Under the pieces are notes generated by a model. That model searched no databases and was not told the DNA's origin. It worked only from the letters and a program-made list of their open reading frames with translations. Position numbers and translations under genes: made by a program. This document shows, piece after piece, positions 13,867 to 23,319 of a stretch of 64,000 bases of DNA (position 1 is the stretch's first letter; every line of letters starts with the position of its first letter). Source of the DNA: TK10-74A sp965263065 (GTDB taxonomy: Bacteria; Chloroflexota; Dehalococcoidia; Bin125); NCBI GenBank assembly GCA_965263065.1, contig CBDHGH010000003.1:1736001-1800000 (forward strand). Direction: 5' to 3'.

Positions 13867-14368
13867 GCGTCCGGCGGCGCCGCCCGCGCTGCGCCGCGCG
13901 CTGTCGCGCGCCGCGGCCCAGCTCGCCGCCGGCGCGACGCCCCCCATCTCCGTGCTCGACTGCCTGGCCCGCTGGGACGCCCGCCCCATCGTCGTGCTGG
14001 AGGACCGGCTGCACCCCGGCCTGCGCGGCGGCTGCGACCTCGTCGATGGCCGCTGGCTGATCATCCTCAACCGCGACGACGCGCCCGCCCAGGCCCGCTT
14101 CACCCTGGCCCACGAGTTGGGACACATCGTGCTGGGCGACCTCACCCAGGCGGCCCCGCCGCCCGGCGGGCGGGCGCACGAGGCGCTCTGCGATCGCTTC
14201 GCGGCCGAGCTGCTGCTGCCTGCGCCGCTGCTGCGCGCGGCCTGCCGTCAGAGCCCGGGCCTGCCCGCGCTCGTCGCCCGCTTCCAGGCGCCCGAGTCCG
14301 CGCTGCGACGTCGTTTGACGCAGCTGGGGCTGGCGGCGCCGGTGCCGCCCGGCCACGCCCCGGTCTGA
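13790..14368 (+). CDS. ImmA/IrrE-family zinc metallopeptidase, second copy
   Basis: Soluble peptidase with the catalytic HELGH in FTLAHELGHIVLGDL and the later helix CDRFAAELLLPAPLLRAAC that carries the third zinc ligand, then FQAPESALRRRLTQLGL. The strand order before the active site (RPIVVLEDRL...LIILNRDDAP) is the family's. The start is uncertain: the ATG at 13790 gives 192 residues and a 77-base overlap with the HTH gene, and no other ATG, GTG or TTG lies between it and the folded part. Overlap implies coupled translation with the repressor it probably cleaves. Confidence 0.82.
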   Translation: MRHSVARSRPSPATPPPTPSPPSPAERPAAPPALRRALSRAAAQLAAGATPPISVLDCLARWDARPIVVLEDRLHPGLRGGCDLVDGRWLIILNRDDAPAQARFTLAHELGHIVLGDLTQAAPPPGGRAHEALCDRFAAELLLPAPLLRAACRQSPGLPALVARFQAPESALRRRLTQLGLAAPVPPGHAPV

Positions 14369-14369
14369 G

Positions 14370-16100
14370 TCAGCCCGGCGATTCCTCCTCGTGGACCTCT
14401 TCGACGTAGACCTCCTCGACGGCGCCCAGCGCGGCCATCACGAAGTGCTGCGCGTTGTCGCAGCGCAGGTTGCGCCGCCGCAGCGACGACCGCACCGCGC
14501 CGCGGTGCTCGGGCCCGCCCACGAAGGCCAGGTCGGCGTCCTCCATGCAGAGCTGCAGCAGGAAGCGCATCGCCCCGCGCACGCTCGCCGCGTAGCGCTC
14601 GGCGCGCTCGTCGTCGCCGGCCCGCGCCGCCAGCGACAGCCCCCGCACGATCCCCTCCGTGTAGGCCGCCGTGCCGATCCCGGGCGTGTTCTCGAACGCG
14701 CCTCCCCAGAGCGGGTTCGGGTGCGACTCGGGGTGCTGGAACTGCAGCGCCCAGTCGCCCATCGCGAAGCCGAAGTCGCGCGCCGTCTCGTCCGCGCGCA
14801 GGCGGTACCAGGCCTCGCAGGCCTGGAGCATCCAGGTCACGAACGACAGGTCGCGGTTGCCGTCGTCCCACCACTGCCGGTAGTAGCGCAGCGACGCCAA
14901 CCCCGCCTCCGCCAGCCGCGGCCGCCCGCTGACCTCGAAGCGGCGCGCCAGCGCCAGCGCGATCTGCCCCGCGTAGTACGTCTCCGACCCATCCAGCGCG
15001 AACCCCCGCGCCTCCGCCCCGAACCCGCCCGACGGCGTCTGCACGGCCAGCAGCGTCGCCGTCAGCCGTTGCCGGGTGTCCTCGCTGATCGGCGATTGCT
15101 CCTTCCACTCGTCCGCCGCGAGCAGGAACAGCGGGATCGCGCCCAGGCGCGGCGGGTCGCCCCGCACCTGCAGGTAGGCCAGGTTGCCCGGGCCGCCGCG
15201 CTTCAGCGCCACCTGCTCCAGGCCCTCCATCGCGCGGGTGGCGGGCGCGGCGAAGCCGGCCTCCGGCATGCGCCGGGTCAGCCGCGCCAGCGCCCAGGCG
15301 CAGCCCGCCTGCCGCACCAGCGAGTCGTCCGGCGACCAGCTCCGCGATTGGTGCTGATACAGGTAGCGGAAGAGGCCGTTCTCGCGCTGGTGCCGGACCA
15401 GCCACATGCCCGCGCGCCCCGCCGCCCGCACCAGATCCTGCCGCCCCACCGACTGCGGCCAGACCAGCCGCGTCGCCCCCTGCATCGCCATCGGCCCCAC
15501 CGGGCGGTCGCTGGGCGGCCACAGCATCCCCACCACCTCGCGCGTGCGGAACCGCGCCACCCCCACCGACGGCGGCAGCCGCGTGCCCGGCGGCCGCACG
15601 GCGCGCAGCAGCGCCTTCGCCCAGCGGGCGTTGCCGCGCCCGCCGCTCAGCGCGTCGGCCGGCCAGCCCCCGGCCGTGCGATCCCCGTCCCGCAGCGCCA
15701 GCCCGTCGATGCCGGCGTGGGTCGCGTGCAGCAGGCCGCTCAGCCCCACCGGCCGGATCGGCTCCGCCCGCGTCACGATCTCGACATCGACCAGCGTGGC
15801 GTTGAACTCGTCGTCGGCGGGGACGCCGCCGTCCACCGCCGCCACGGCCGCGCCCGCCGCCCGCCGCACGGCCGTCGGCAGGTCGGGGCCCGTCGCCTCG
15901 GCGCGGCCCAGCAGCACGCCCGATCGCCAGAGCCCCACCCGCGCCCGCCCCACGACGGACATCCAGGACGGCGTGTCCTGCGGGGCGGGCGTCGCAGCCC
16001 CCTCGCGGGCGAACTCCAGCAGCGCCTCGTCGATGATCGTGTCGGGGATCGCCGGCTGGGGCTCGGGCTCGGGTTGGGGCGTGGTCTGTGGGTCGTCCAT
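14370..16100 (-). CDS. Uncharacterised two-domain protein with alpha/alpha-barrel-like half
   Basis: A 576-residue cytoplasmic protein without signal peptide. An acidic Pro-rich lead is followed by a ~90-residue alpha/beta part (VGLWRSGVLLGRAEAT, LVDVEIVTRAEPI) that faintly recalls AMMECR1 proteins. The second half consists of repeated helix pairs with aromatic loops: SWSPDDSLVRQAGCAWALARL, GSETYYAGQIALALARRF, WGGAFENTPGIGTAAYTEGI. This is like the toroidal alpha/alpha barrels of glycosyl epimerases or terpene-cyclase-type proteins. I cannot assign an activity. ATG at 16098-16100. It is divergent from the acyl-CoA dehydrogenase with 72 bases between starts and converges with ImmA. Confidence 0.7.
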   Translation of the reverse strand: MDDPQTTPQPEPEPQPAIPDTIIDEALLEFAREGAATPAPQDTPSWMSVVGRARVGLWRSGVLLGRAEATGPDLPTAVRRAAGAAVAAVDGGVPADDEFNATLVDVEIVTRAEPIRPVGLSGLLHATHAGIDGLALRDGDRTAGGWPADALSGGRGNARWAKALLRAVRPPGTRLPPSVGVARFRTREVVGMLWPPSDRPVGPMAMQGATRLVWPQSVGRQDLVRAAGRAGMWLVRHQRENGLFRYLYQHQSRSWSPDDSLVRQAGCAWALARLTRRMPEAGFAAPATRAMEGLEQVALKRGGPGNLAYLQVRGDPPRLGAIPLFLLAADEWKEQSPISEDTRQRLTATLLAVQTPSGGFGAEARGFALDGSETYYAGQIALALARRFEVSGRPRLAEAGLASLRYYRQWWDDGNRDLSFVTWMLQACEAWYRLRADETARDFGFAMGDWALQFQHPESHPNPLWGGAFENTPGIGTAAYTEGIVRGLSLAARAGDDERAERYAASVRGAMRFLLQLCMEDADLAFVGGPEHRGAVRSSLRRRNLRCDNAQHFVMAALGAVEEVYVEEVHEEESPG

Positions 16101-16172
16101 GACGGCAATGCTGGCGCAGCCGCGCCTCCCGCGCCATCCCCCGCCTAGACTCCGGGAGTGAGGAGGGGCCGC

Positions 16173-17336
16173 ATGGACGTCGAACTGACCGACGCGCAGC
16201 GCATGATCCGCGACGCCACCCGCGAGTTCTGCCGCCGCGAGATCGAACCGATCGCCGATCGAATCGACGCCGAGGACTGGTTCCCGCGCGAGCTCTGGCC
16301 GAAGCTGGGCGCGCTCGGCGTGCTGGGCGTCATGGCCCCCGTCGAGTACGGCGGCGCCGGCGCCGACCTGCTCTCCGGCGTGCTGGTGATCGAGGAGATC
16401 GCCAAAGTCTCGGCCTCGATCGCGCTGTCTTACGGCGCGCACGCCAACCTCTGCGTCAACAACATCACGCTCAACGCCAGCGACGCGCAGCGACGCCGCT
16501 ACCTGCCCGCCCTGTGCGACGGCAGCGCCATCGGCGCGCTGGCCCTGACCGAGCCCGAGGCCGGCTCCGACGCCGTCGGCATCCGCACCACGGCCCGCCG
16601 CGCGGGCGATGTCTACGTCCTCAACGGCCGCAAGATGTTCATCACCAACGGCTCCGTGGCCGACACCCTGGTGCTCTACGCCAAGACCGACCCCGCCGCC
16701 GGATCGCGCGGCATCACCGCCTTCCTCGTCGAGAGCGGCTTCCCCGGCTTCGCCGTCGGCCAGCGGCTCGACAAGCTCGGGCATCGTGGGTCGCCCACGG
16801 CCGAGCTGCTGCTCGACGATTGCCAGGCGCCGGCCGGCAACGTCATCGGCGAGGTGGGTCGCGGCGTGCAGGTGATGATGCAGGGCCTCGCCATCGAGCG
16901 CGCCTTCCTGGCCGGGGAGGCCATCGGCATCGCGGAAGCGGCGCTGGCCGAGGCGATCGCCTACGCCCGCCAGCGGCGGCAGTTCGGCCGGCGCATCGGC
17001 GACTTCCAACTGATCCAGGCCAAGCTGGCCGACATGTACACCGAGACCGAGGCCGCCCGCTGGCTCGTCTACAGCACCGCCGTGCGCGCCGGGGCGGCCG
17101 CCGCCGGCAGCGGCCAGCGCTTCGACAAGGAGGCCGCCGCGGCCATCCTCTTCGCGGCCGAAGTCTCCAGCCGCGTCGCGAACCAGGCCGTCCAGATTCA
17201 CGGCGGCTACGGCTACATCAACGAGGCCCGTGTCTCGCGCTACCTGCGCGACGCCCGGCTGCTGGAGATCGGCGCGGGCACGAGCGAGATCCGGCGCTTG
17301 CTCATCGGCCGGGAGCTGATCGGGCCCGAGGCATGA
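16173..17336 (+). CDS. Acyl-CoA dehydrogenase (isovaleryl/long-chain type active site)
   Basis: FAD enzyme of 387 residues that oxidises an acyl-CoA to the 2-enoyl-CoA. The N-terminal helical domain is followed by LTEPEAGSDAVGI and KMFITNGSVADT, the two family signatures. The medium-chain catalytic Glu position before GTS is Ala here (IGAGTSEIRRLL), whereas a Glu stands in LAIERAFLAG (about residue 242), the site used by isovaleryl- and long-chain enzymes. So a branched or long-chain substrate is more likely. The ATG at 16173 has AGGAGGGG six bases ahead; an upstream start five codons earlier is poorer. No ETF gene is next to it. Confidence 0.92.
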   Translation: MDVELTDAQRMIRDATREFCRREIEPIADRIDAEDWFPRELWPKLGALGVLGVMAPVEYGGAGADLLSGVLVIEEIAKVSASIALSYGAHANLCVNNITLNASDAQRRRYLPALCDGSAIGALALTEPEAGSDAVGIRTTARRAGDVYVLNGRKMFITNGSVADTLVLYAKTDPAAGSRGITAFLVESGFPGFAVGQRLDKLGHRGSPTAELLLDDCQAPAGNVIGEVGRGVQVMMQGLAIERAFLAGEAIGIAEAALAEAIAYARQRRQFGRRIGDFQLIQAKLADMYTETEAARWLVYSTAVRAGAAAAGSGQRFDKEAAAAILFAAEVSSRVANQAVQIHGGYGYINEARVSRYLRDARLLEIGAGTSEIRRLLIGRELIGPEA

Positions 17337-17347
17337 GTCGCCAGTAG

Positions 17348-18895
17348 TCAGGCGTCCTCGTCGGGCGACGGCCCGACCGGCGCCTCCGACATCTCCGCGG
17401 GCTCCCGGAAGGGCCCCTGCGACGGCCGATCGCCGCGCGCGACCCCGCGCGGCGCGGCGCCGACGCTCGCGGGCGGCGCGATCGGCGGCCCCGGCACCGC
17501 GACCGGCGCGCCGGGCGCGCGCGTCACCACGGCGCCGATCACGCGGTCGCGCAACTGCCCCAGCCGTTCCGCGGTCTGCTCGATCAACTCCGGGTCCGCC
17601 GACAGGCCGTTGACTACCACCAGCGTCGCTTCCGCCTGCCGGGCCAGCGCCGGCGCACCCTCGGTGCTCAGCGGCGGCCCGTCCACGATCACCAAGCTCG
17701 ACTCGTCGGCGAGTTGCAACAGCACCTCGCCCAGGCGCGGGCTGCGATACAGCGCCGCCGCCTCGCCGACGGCTGCCTCACCGACGGGCCCCTCGCCCAC
17801 GGACGCCGTGCGACGGCCGGACGCGTGCTGCGGCGTGCCGGCGCTCAGCACCCGCAGCGGCGGCGTCGGCACGCCCCCGAGTGCGCGTCCCGCGGGCGCC
17901 GGGTCGATGTCGACGCGCTGCAGCGGCAGGGGAGTCTCCGGCAGCGTCGCGGGGTCGATCACGCCCGGGACCGCCGTGGGCGGGCGCAGGCTCTCGGCGA
18001 GGCCGGGCCCGGCCTCGATGCCGAGCGCGTGGTGGACCGACGGCGCGGCCAGGTCGGCGTCGACCAGCGTCGTGGCGACGCCCCCCCGCGACGCGGCCAG
18101 CGCCAGTTGGATCGCGACCGTCGTCGCGCCGTCCCCCTCCTCCACCCCGGCGACGAGCAGCGTGCGGAACCCGCGGGTCCGCCGGCGTTCATCGACCACC
18201 GTATGCAGGATCCCGTACGGCGATGTCAGCGTGCCCGCCGACGCCCCGCCGGTGGCGCTCCGCGGCAGCGACGCCAGCACCGGCCAGCCCGTCAGGCGGG
18301 CGACATCGATGGCGTGCCGGCCGGGCCGCTCCCGCCCCGACACCAGCAGCGCCAGCCCCAGCCCCATGACCAGCCCCGCCGCGACGGCGGCCGCCGTGTT
18401 GCGCGCCGTGTCGCCGCCCGCGCGGCGCTGCGGCAGCAGCGGCTGCCGGTAGGGCGTCAGCAGGGCGCCGTGGTCCGTCACGCGGGGGTCGCGGGCCTCG
18501 CTCATGAATACGCGCGCCAGCGCCTCCGCCTCCCGCGGCGACGGCGCCCGCGCCAGCACCTCGATCACGATGCCCTCGCTGCGCACATCGATGCGCTCGC
18601 GCAGGGCCTCGGCCGTCGTGTCGAGTTGCAGCGCGCTGATCGTCTGCGCGAAGACCACCTCGCGCTGTAGCTCCGCCACCAGGGCCTCCGGCGTCAGCGG
18701 GCCGCCCTCCGGCGCGAGCAGCGCCGCGCGCGACTCGTAGACCTGATCCTGCCGCTCCGACAGCGCGAAGGCCGCCGCCGCCGCCACTGCCGCCACGACC
18801 AGCGGCAGCCACCAGACGAAGCCCCGCGTCCGGAATCGCGACGCCGCCGGGGCGGAAACGATCGCCCTGGGGGGCGTGGGGGAGACGTACGTCAT
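17348..18895 (-). CDS. Wzz/CpsD-like polysaccharide co-polymerase with degenerate ATPase site
   Basis: A 515-residue membrane protein: one transmembrane helix near residues 25-45 (WWLPLVVAAVAAAAAFALS), a periplasmic Wzz-like segment, a second helix (AAAVAAGLVMGLGLALLVSG), then a cytoplasmic BY-kinase/ParA-like domain. In that domain the Walker A position reads GVEEGDGATTVAIQLA, so the conserved Lys of GxGKT/S is Ala. Walker A-prime LVDADLAAPS and Walker B LVIVDGPPL are kept. No Tyr-rich tail is present; the C terminus is Pro/Gly/Asp-rich. It is therefore probably not a normal kinase. Start ATG at 18893-18895. Divergent from the exported subtilase-like protein. Confidence 0.78.
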   Translation of the reverse strand: MTYVSPTPPRAIVSAPAASRFRTRGFVWWLPLVVAAVAAAAAFALSERQDQVYESRAALLAPEGGPLTPEALVAELQREVVFAQTISALQLDTTAEALRERIDVRSEGIVIEVLARAPSPREAEALARVFMSEARDPRVTDHGALLTPYRQPLLPQRRAGGDTARNTAAAVAAGLVMGLGLALLVSGRERPGRHAIDVARLTGWPVLASLPRSATGGASAGTLTSPYGILHTVVDERRRTRGFRTLLVAGVEEGDGATTVAIQLALAASRGGVATTLVDADLAAPSVHHALGIEAGPGLAESLRPPTAVPGVIDPATLPETPLPLQRVDIDPAPAGRALGGVPTPPLRVLSAGTPQHASGRRTASVGEGPVGEAAVGEAAALYRSPRLGEVLLQLADESSLVIVDGPPLSTEGAPALARQAEATLVVVNGLSADPELIEQTAERLGQLRDRVIGAVVTRAPGAPVAVPGPPIAPPASVGAAPRGVARGDRPSQGPFREPAEMSEAPVGPSPDEDA

Positions 18896-19122
18896 CGCGG
18901 CCAATCCTACTCCCACTGCCCGCCGGGCCAATCCACCCGGCGCCGTTGTGTGTCCTCGCCCCGCCGGGCGTGTAGCGTATTCACCCAGACGGCGGACGGG
19001 GACGGGCCGCGCGACCAGGCGTCGCGACGGGGGAGCGGTTGCTGGTGCGATTGCCGGCGCGATTGTCGCTGCAATTTCCAGGGGGGCGACCGCGGGGCCT
19101 GCGTGCGGCGCCGCGTCGCCGC

Positions 19123-22100
19123 ATGCGCGGGGCCGGGGCGCTGTTCGTCGTGCTGCTGCTGGCCCTCGGCCTGCCCGCCGACGCCCCGCTGCGCGCCCAG
19201 CAGACCGATGCCCTGCCGCCGCTGCTCCACGCTCTCGCCAGCCAGGCCGAGCGGCTCCACGCCGCCGGCGCCTCCATCGACGGGAACGGCCTTGATGGAA
19301 ACGGGCTCGCCGGGACGAGCAAAGCCCTGCGCGACGCCATCGCGCTGCGCAGCCTGCGCCTCAACGACGCGGGCGCGGTGCAGGTCGCGGTGCGGCTGTG
19401 GGGGGACGGGCCGCCCGCCGGCGCGCTGGCCGCGCTGGGCGTCGAGACGCAGATCTGGCGGCCCGACCTCGGCCACGCGCAACTCCTCGTGCCCCCGGCC
19501 CAACTGCGCGCCCTGCTCGCGCTGCCCGGCATCCGCGACGTCGCGCTGCCCAGCTACGCGATCTCCGCCCGCGGCGCCGTCACGACCGAGGGCGACAGCG
19601 CCCTCCGCTTCGAGGCGCTCCGCACGCGCACGGGCCTGACCGGCGACGGCGTGCGTGTCGGCGTCATCGCCGAGGGCATCGCCGGCCTCGCCGACGCCCA
19701 GGCCAGCGGCGACCTCCCCGCCCTCGCCGGCCAGCAGGACTTCACGGGGGAGGGCGTCGATGGCAGCGCCGAGGGCACCGCGATGCTGGAGATCGTCCAC
19801 GACATCGCGCCCAACGCCGCGCTCTACTTCGCCGCCGCCACCACCGACGCCGAGATGATCGAGGCCGTCGACTACCTCGCCCGGCGCACCGATGTCGTCG
19901 TCGACGACCTCAGCTTCCACTTCCCGGACGACCAGCGCAGCGCCGTCTCGCTCAACACCGCCGCCGCCCTCAACCACCCGGGCTGGCCGATCCGCGCCTA
20001 CGTCACCGCCGCCGGCAATTGGGCCCTGCGCCACTACGAGGGCGAGTTCCGCGCCGGCCCCGGCGGTCGCACGCTGGGCCTGACCGGCGCCGGTCCCGTG
20101 CACCTCTTCGGCCGCGACGGCGCGACCGACCAACTCGGCCGCGGCGAGGCGCCCTACAACGAAATCCGCCTCGAGTCCGGCGACGAACTCCGCGCCGTGC
20201 TGCACTGGAACGACCCCTGGGGCGACTCGAGCAACGACTACGACCTGTTCCTGCTCGACGAGAGCGGCGCGGTCGTGGCCTCGGGCGCCGCGCAGCAGGG
20301 CGTCTCGACGCGCAACCCCCGGGAGCGCATCGTCTACCAGCACGACGGCGAGAGCGGGCGCTTCCGGCTCGTCGTGCAGAACGCCGGCGGACGCGCCGCC
20401 CCGCGCCGCCTGGAGATGTTCGCGTTCGGCCCGAAGGCGCTCGAACCGGACGGCACGATCCTCAACTTCAACACGACCGCCAGCAGCCTGCTCGCGCAGA
20501 GCGACGCCCCGGGCGGCGTCATCACGATCGCCGCCGTCGGGCACGCCCCCGCCGACTTCCGCCGCGCGCGCCCGTACAGCAGCCGCGGGCCGACCAACAA
20601 CGGCGCCCGCAAGCCCGACCTGGCCGCCGTCGACAACGTCGCGATCACGGGCGGCGGCGACTTCGCATCGCCCTTCTTCGGCACCAGCGCGGCCGCGCCG
20701 CACGTCGCGGCGCTGGCGGCCCTGCTGCTCGAGGCGCGGCCGCAGTTGCTGGCCGAGGACGGCGGCCGGCCCGATCGCGAACGCGAGCTCCTGCGTCACG
20801 TGCTGACCGGCTCCGCCATCGACCTGGCGCCGCCCGGCCCCGACGACGCCACCGGCGCCGGCCGCGTCGACGCGCTGGCCGCCGCCAGCCTGCTGGACGC
20901 CACGGTGCTGGTCGTCGATCGCGACGTGCCCGCCGGCCCGGGCAGCCTCCGCGCCGCCATCGTCGCCGTCAACCAGCCGGCCGCCAACCGGCCGGCCGGT
21001 GGCCCGCGCGCGATCTTCATCGACGCCGGACTCAGCATCCCGTTGACGGCGGCGCTGCCCCCCATCACGCGCGGCGACGTGAGCCTCTCCGGCGCGGCGA
21101 CGATCGTGGGCGACCGCCTGCCCGCCGGTGCGCCGGGCCTCGTCCTGAGCGCGGCGGCGGTCGCCATCGACGGGCTCACGATCAGCGGCGTCCCCGGCGT
21201 CGCGATCCGCGTCGCCGGCGCCGAGGACATCGCGATCGACGGCGTCACGCTGATCGGCAACGGCGCCGGCATCCAGATCGACGACGGGTCGGCCCGCGTC
21301 GCGATCGGCGCCATGCAGGGCGTCACGATCACCGCCAACGACGGCCCCGGCGTGGTCGTCGCCGGCGAGGGGACACACGACGTCACGATCCAGAACAGCC
21401 GCATCGGCGTCACGCCGGCCGGCCTGGCGGCGGGCAACGCCGGCGACGGCGTCCGCGTGGAGGCCGGCGCGACCGGCGTCGTGCTGGGCGCGCCCGCCAG
21501 CGCCGAGCCCCGGCTTCGCACTGCCCAGGCCGCTGGCCAGGCCGCGACCCTCGTCCATACGATCCGCGGGCGCGTGATCCTCAACGGACAGCCCGCGCCC
21601 GCGGGCACGATCGTCGAAGCGCTGATCGACGGGCAGATCGTTGCCGCCACCGCGGTAGGCGTCGTCGACGTCGACGGCGCGCCCGGCTTCGTGCTCACGA
21701 TCCCCGGCCCGGGCCTGGTGGTGCGCTTCCGCGTCGCCGGCCTGCCCGCCATGCGGCTGATCTTCTTCGAGCCGGGCGCGCGCTCCGACATCGTGCTGGA
21801 AGCGAGCGGCGAGTTCCCCCAGTCGGAGCTGAGGCTGGCCGGCGCGAACGTCATCGCCTACAACGCCGGCGCCGGCCTGCGCCACGACGCCGGCCTCGTC
21901 ACCTATCGCGGCAACGCCATCTACGGCAACGCGGACGGCGACGTCCGCGGCGACGCGCCCACCCCCGCGCCGCCCGTCCTGACCGCGTTCCACTACACCG
22001 GGGACCGCCTGCGCGTCGATGCCACGGCCCCCGCCGGCGCGACCGTCGACCTGTACGTCGTCGAGGATCCGGCCGCGCCCGGCGTCGTGGCCGATCCCGA

Positions 22101-22782
22101 CGGGGCCGGCGGGGCGCTGCGCTATCTCGGCAGCGCACTGCCCGGCGACGCCAGCTTCCGCGCCGCCGGCCTCGCCCCCGGGACGGCCCTCGCGCTGACC
22201 GCGCTGGCGACCGACGCCAGCGGCGCGACCTCCCGCTTCGCGACCAACCTGCGGCTCGGCCCGGGCCCGCGCATCGACGCCGTCTTCCCGGCCGAGGGCT
22301 CCAACGCCGGCGGCGTCCAGGTGACGATCACGGGCGCGGGGCTGGGCGACCTCGCCGGCTTCCACGTCGCTTTCGGCGATCGCGCGGCGACCGCGCTCAG
22401 TGTCAGCGATACGCGCGCGGTCGTGATCACGCCGCCGCAGCCGGCCGGCCCCGCCGCCCTCACGATCGAGGTCTCGGACGGGCGCACGCGGCGCGTCGAG
22501 GAGGCGTTCACCTTCCTCGCCGGGCGCGTCGTGCTGCTCAGTCCGGGCTGGAACAACGTCACCTGGTCGGGGCCCCGCACGTCGATCACCGCCGTCATCG
22601 CGCCGCTGGCGCCGCGCGTCAACGGGGTCTGGGCCTGGTTCGCCGCCGAGCAGCGCTGGCGCAGCTACCGCGTGGGCGCGCCCGCCATCGTCAACCGGCT
22701 CACCGCGCTGCAGCCGGGCCAGGCGATCTGGCTCCTGCTCGAAGGCGACCGGCCGCTGACCTGGGAGCAGCCGCCGCCGTAG
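19123..22782 (+). CDS. Exported subtilase-like protein with beta-helix, IPT/TIG and GWN-type C-terminal domains
   Basis: A 1219-residue secreted protein. Signal peptide MRGAGALFVVLLLALGLPAD ends near an ALA-type site. A peptidase S8-like domain follows (about residues 150-620): GVRVGVIAEGI, then AEGTAMLEIVHDIAP and the serine motif FFGTSAAAPHVAAL. The usual Asp (DTG) and His (HGT) positions read AEG and EGT, so activity is doubtful. Next come right-handed beta-helix repeats (LTISGVPGVAIRVAGAEDI and similar), an IPT/TIG domain (RIDAVFPAEGSNAGGVQVTI) and a final LSPGWNNVTWSGP domain seen in Chloroflexota exported proteins. A TTG start at 19039 with a better ribosome site is an alternative. Confidence 0.82.
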   Translation: MRGAGALFVVLLLALGLPADAPLRAQQTDALPPLLHALASQAERLHAAGASIDGNGLDGNGLAGTSKALRDAIALRSLRLNDAGAVQVAVRLWGDGPPAGALAALGVETQIWRPDLGHAQLLVPPAQLRALLALPGIRDVALPSYAISARGAVTTEGDSALRFEALRTRTGLTGDGVRVGVIAEGIAGLADAQASGDLPALAGQQDFTGEGVDGSAEGTAMLEIVHDIAPNAALYFAAATTDAEMIEAVDYLARRTDVVVDDLSFHFPDDQRSAVSLNTAAALNHPGWPIRAYVTAAGNWALRHYEGEFRAGPGGRTLGLTGAGPVHLFGRDGATDQLGRGEAPYNEIRLESGDELRAVLHWNDPWGDSSNDYDLFLLDESGAVVASGAAQQGVSTRNPRERIVYQHDGESGRFRLVVQNAGGRAAPRRLEMFAFGPKALEPDGTILNFNTTASSLLAQSDAPGGVITIAAVGHAPADFRRARPYSSRGPTNNGARKPDLAAVDNVAITGGGDFASPFFGTSAAAPHVAALAALLLEARPQLLAEDGGRPDRERELLRHVLTGSAIDLAPPGPDDATGAGRVDALAAASLLDATVLVVDRDVPAGPGSLRAAIVAVNQPAANRPAGGPRAIFIDAGLSIPLTAALPPITRGDVSLSGAATIVGDRLPAGAPGLVLSAAAVAIDGLTISGVPGVAIRVAGAEDIAIDGVTLIGNGAGIQIDDGSARVAIGAMQGVTITANDGPGVVVAGEGTHDVTIQNSRIGVTPAGLAAGNAGDGVRVEAGATGVVLGAPASAEPRLRTAQAAGQAATLVHTIRGRVILNGQPAPAGTIVEALIDGQIVAATAVGVVDVDGAPGFVLTIPGPGLVVRFRVAGLPAMRLIFFEPGARSDIVLEASGEFPQSELRLAGANVIAYNAGAGLRHDAGLVTYRGNAIYGNADGDVRGDAPTPAPPVLTAFHYTGDRLRVDATAPAGATVDLYVVEDPAAPGVVADPDGAGGALRYLGSALPGDASFRAAGLAPGTALALTALATDASGATSRFATNLRLGPGPRIDAVFPAEGSNAGGVQVTITGAGLGDLAGFHVAFGDRAATALSVSDTRAVVITPPQPAGPAALTIEVSDGRTRRVEEAFTFLAGRVVLLSPGWNNVTWSGPRTSITAVIAPLAPRVNGVWAWFAAEQRWRSYRVGAPAIVNRLTALQPGQAIWLLLEGDRPLTWEQPPP

Positions 22783-22860
22783 TGCCTGTTCACATTGCGG
22801 CGGCGTCGTGGCAGGGCGCGGATAGTGCGGCGCCTGCCGGACTCAGGCTATGATTGGCTC

Positions 22861-23220
22861 ATGACCACCCGCTCCAACTACCACACCGACACCGCGAACG
22901 CGTTCCTTATCAAGGGTCGCGCCCACCTCGCCGAGGGGGACCTGCTGCAGGCCTCGGAGAAGGGATGGGGCGCCACCGCCCGCATGGTCAAGGCCGTCGC
23001 CGAAACGCGCGGCTGGCCGAACCGCACCCACGGCGACCTGTACCGCGCCGTCGACCGCTTGGCGGAGGAACGCTCCGACCCGCGGCTGCAGACTCTCTTT
23101 AGCGCGGCCGGATCCCTGCACCAAAACTTCTACGAGGGGCACATGGCCGAGGCGAGCGTCGCCAACGGCCTCAATGATGCCGAGGAGTTCGTCGGCCGGC
23201 TGCAGGCCGTCATCGACTGA
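22861..23220 (+). CDS. PaREP1-like (HEPN-type) protein, copy 2 of 3
   Basis: A 119-residue helical protein with QASEKGWGATARMVKAVAET, RGWPNRTHGDLYRAVDRL and SLHQNFYEGHM, the same three blocks as the copy at 6920. Unlike that copy it stands alone: no antitoxin-like gene follows before 23320, which reads the other way. ATG at 22861 aligns with the start of copy 1. It may be an orphan toxin-like protein, an antitoxin to another copy, or simply a HEPN protein with a house role; nothing here decides this. Confidence 0.8.
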   Translation: MTTRSNYHTDTANAFLIKGRAHLAEGDLLQASEKGWGATARMVKAVAETRGWPNRTHGDLYRAVDRLAEERSDPRLQTLFSAAGSLHQNFYEGHMAEASVANGLNDAEEFVGRLQAVID

Positions 23221-23319
23221 GCGGTGTTCGGGAAGCCCCGGGCCGCCTGCGTCCGCCTCGCGCGCAACCGCGGCGCGCGGCGATCAATCTGAACAGGCCC
23301 TCGTCCGGCCCCGTCAGCC

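Noticed and set aside
18907..22365. Very long open frame antisense to the subtilase-like gene
   Set aside because: Arg/Gly/Asp/Ala-biased shadow caused by high GC; no motifs, no start signal, and the plus-strand gene has signal peptide and domains.
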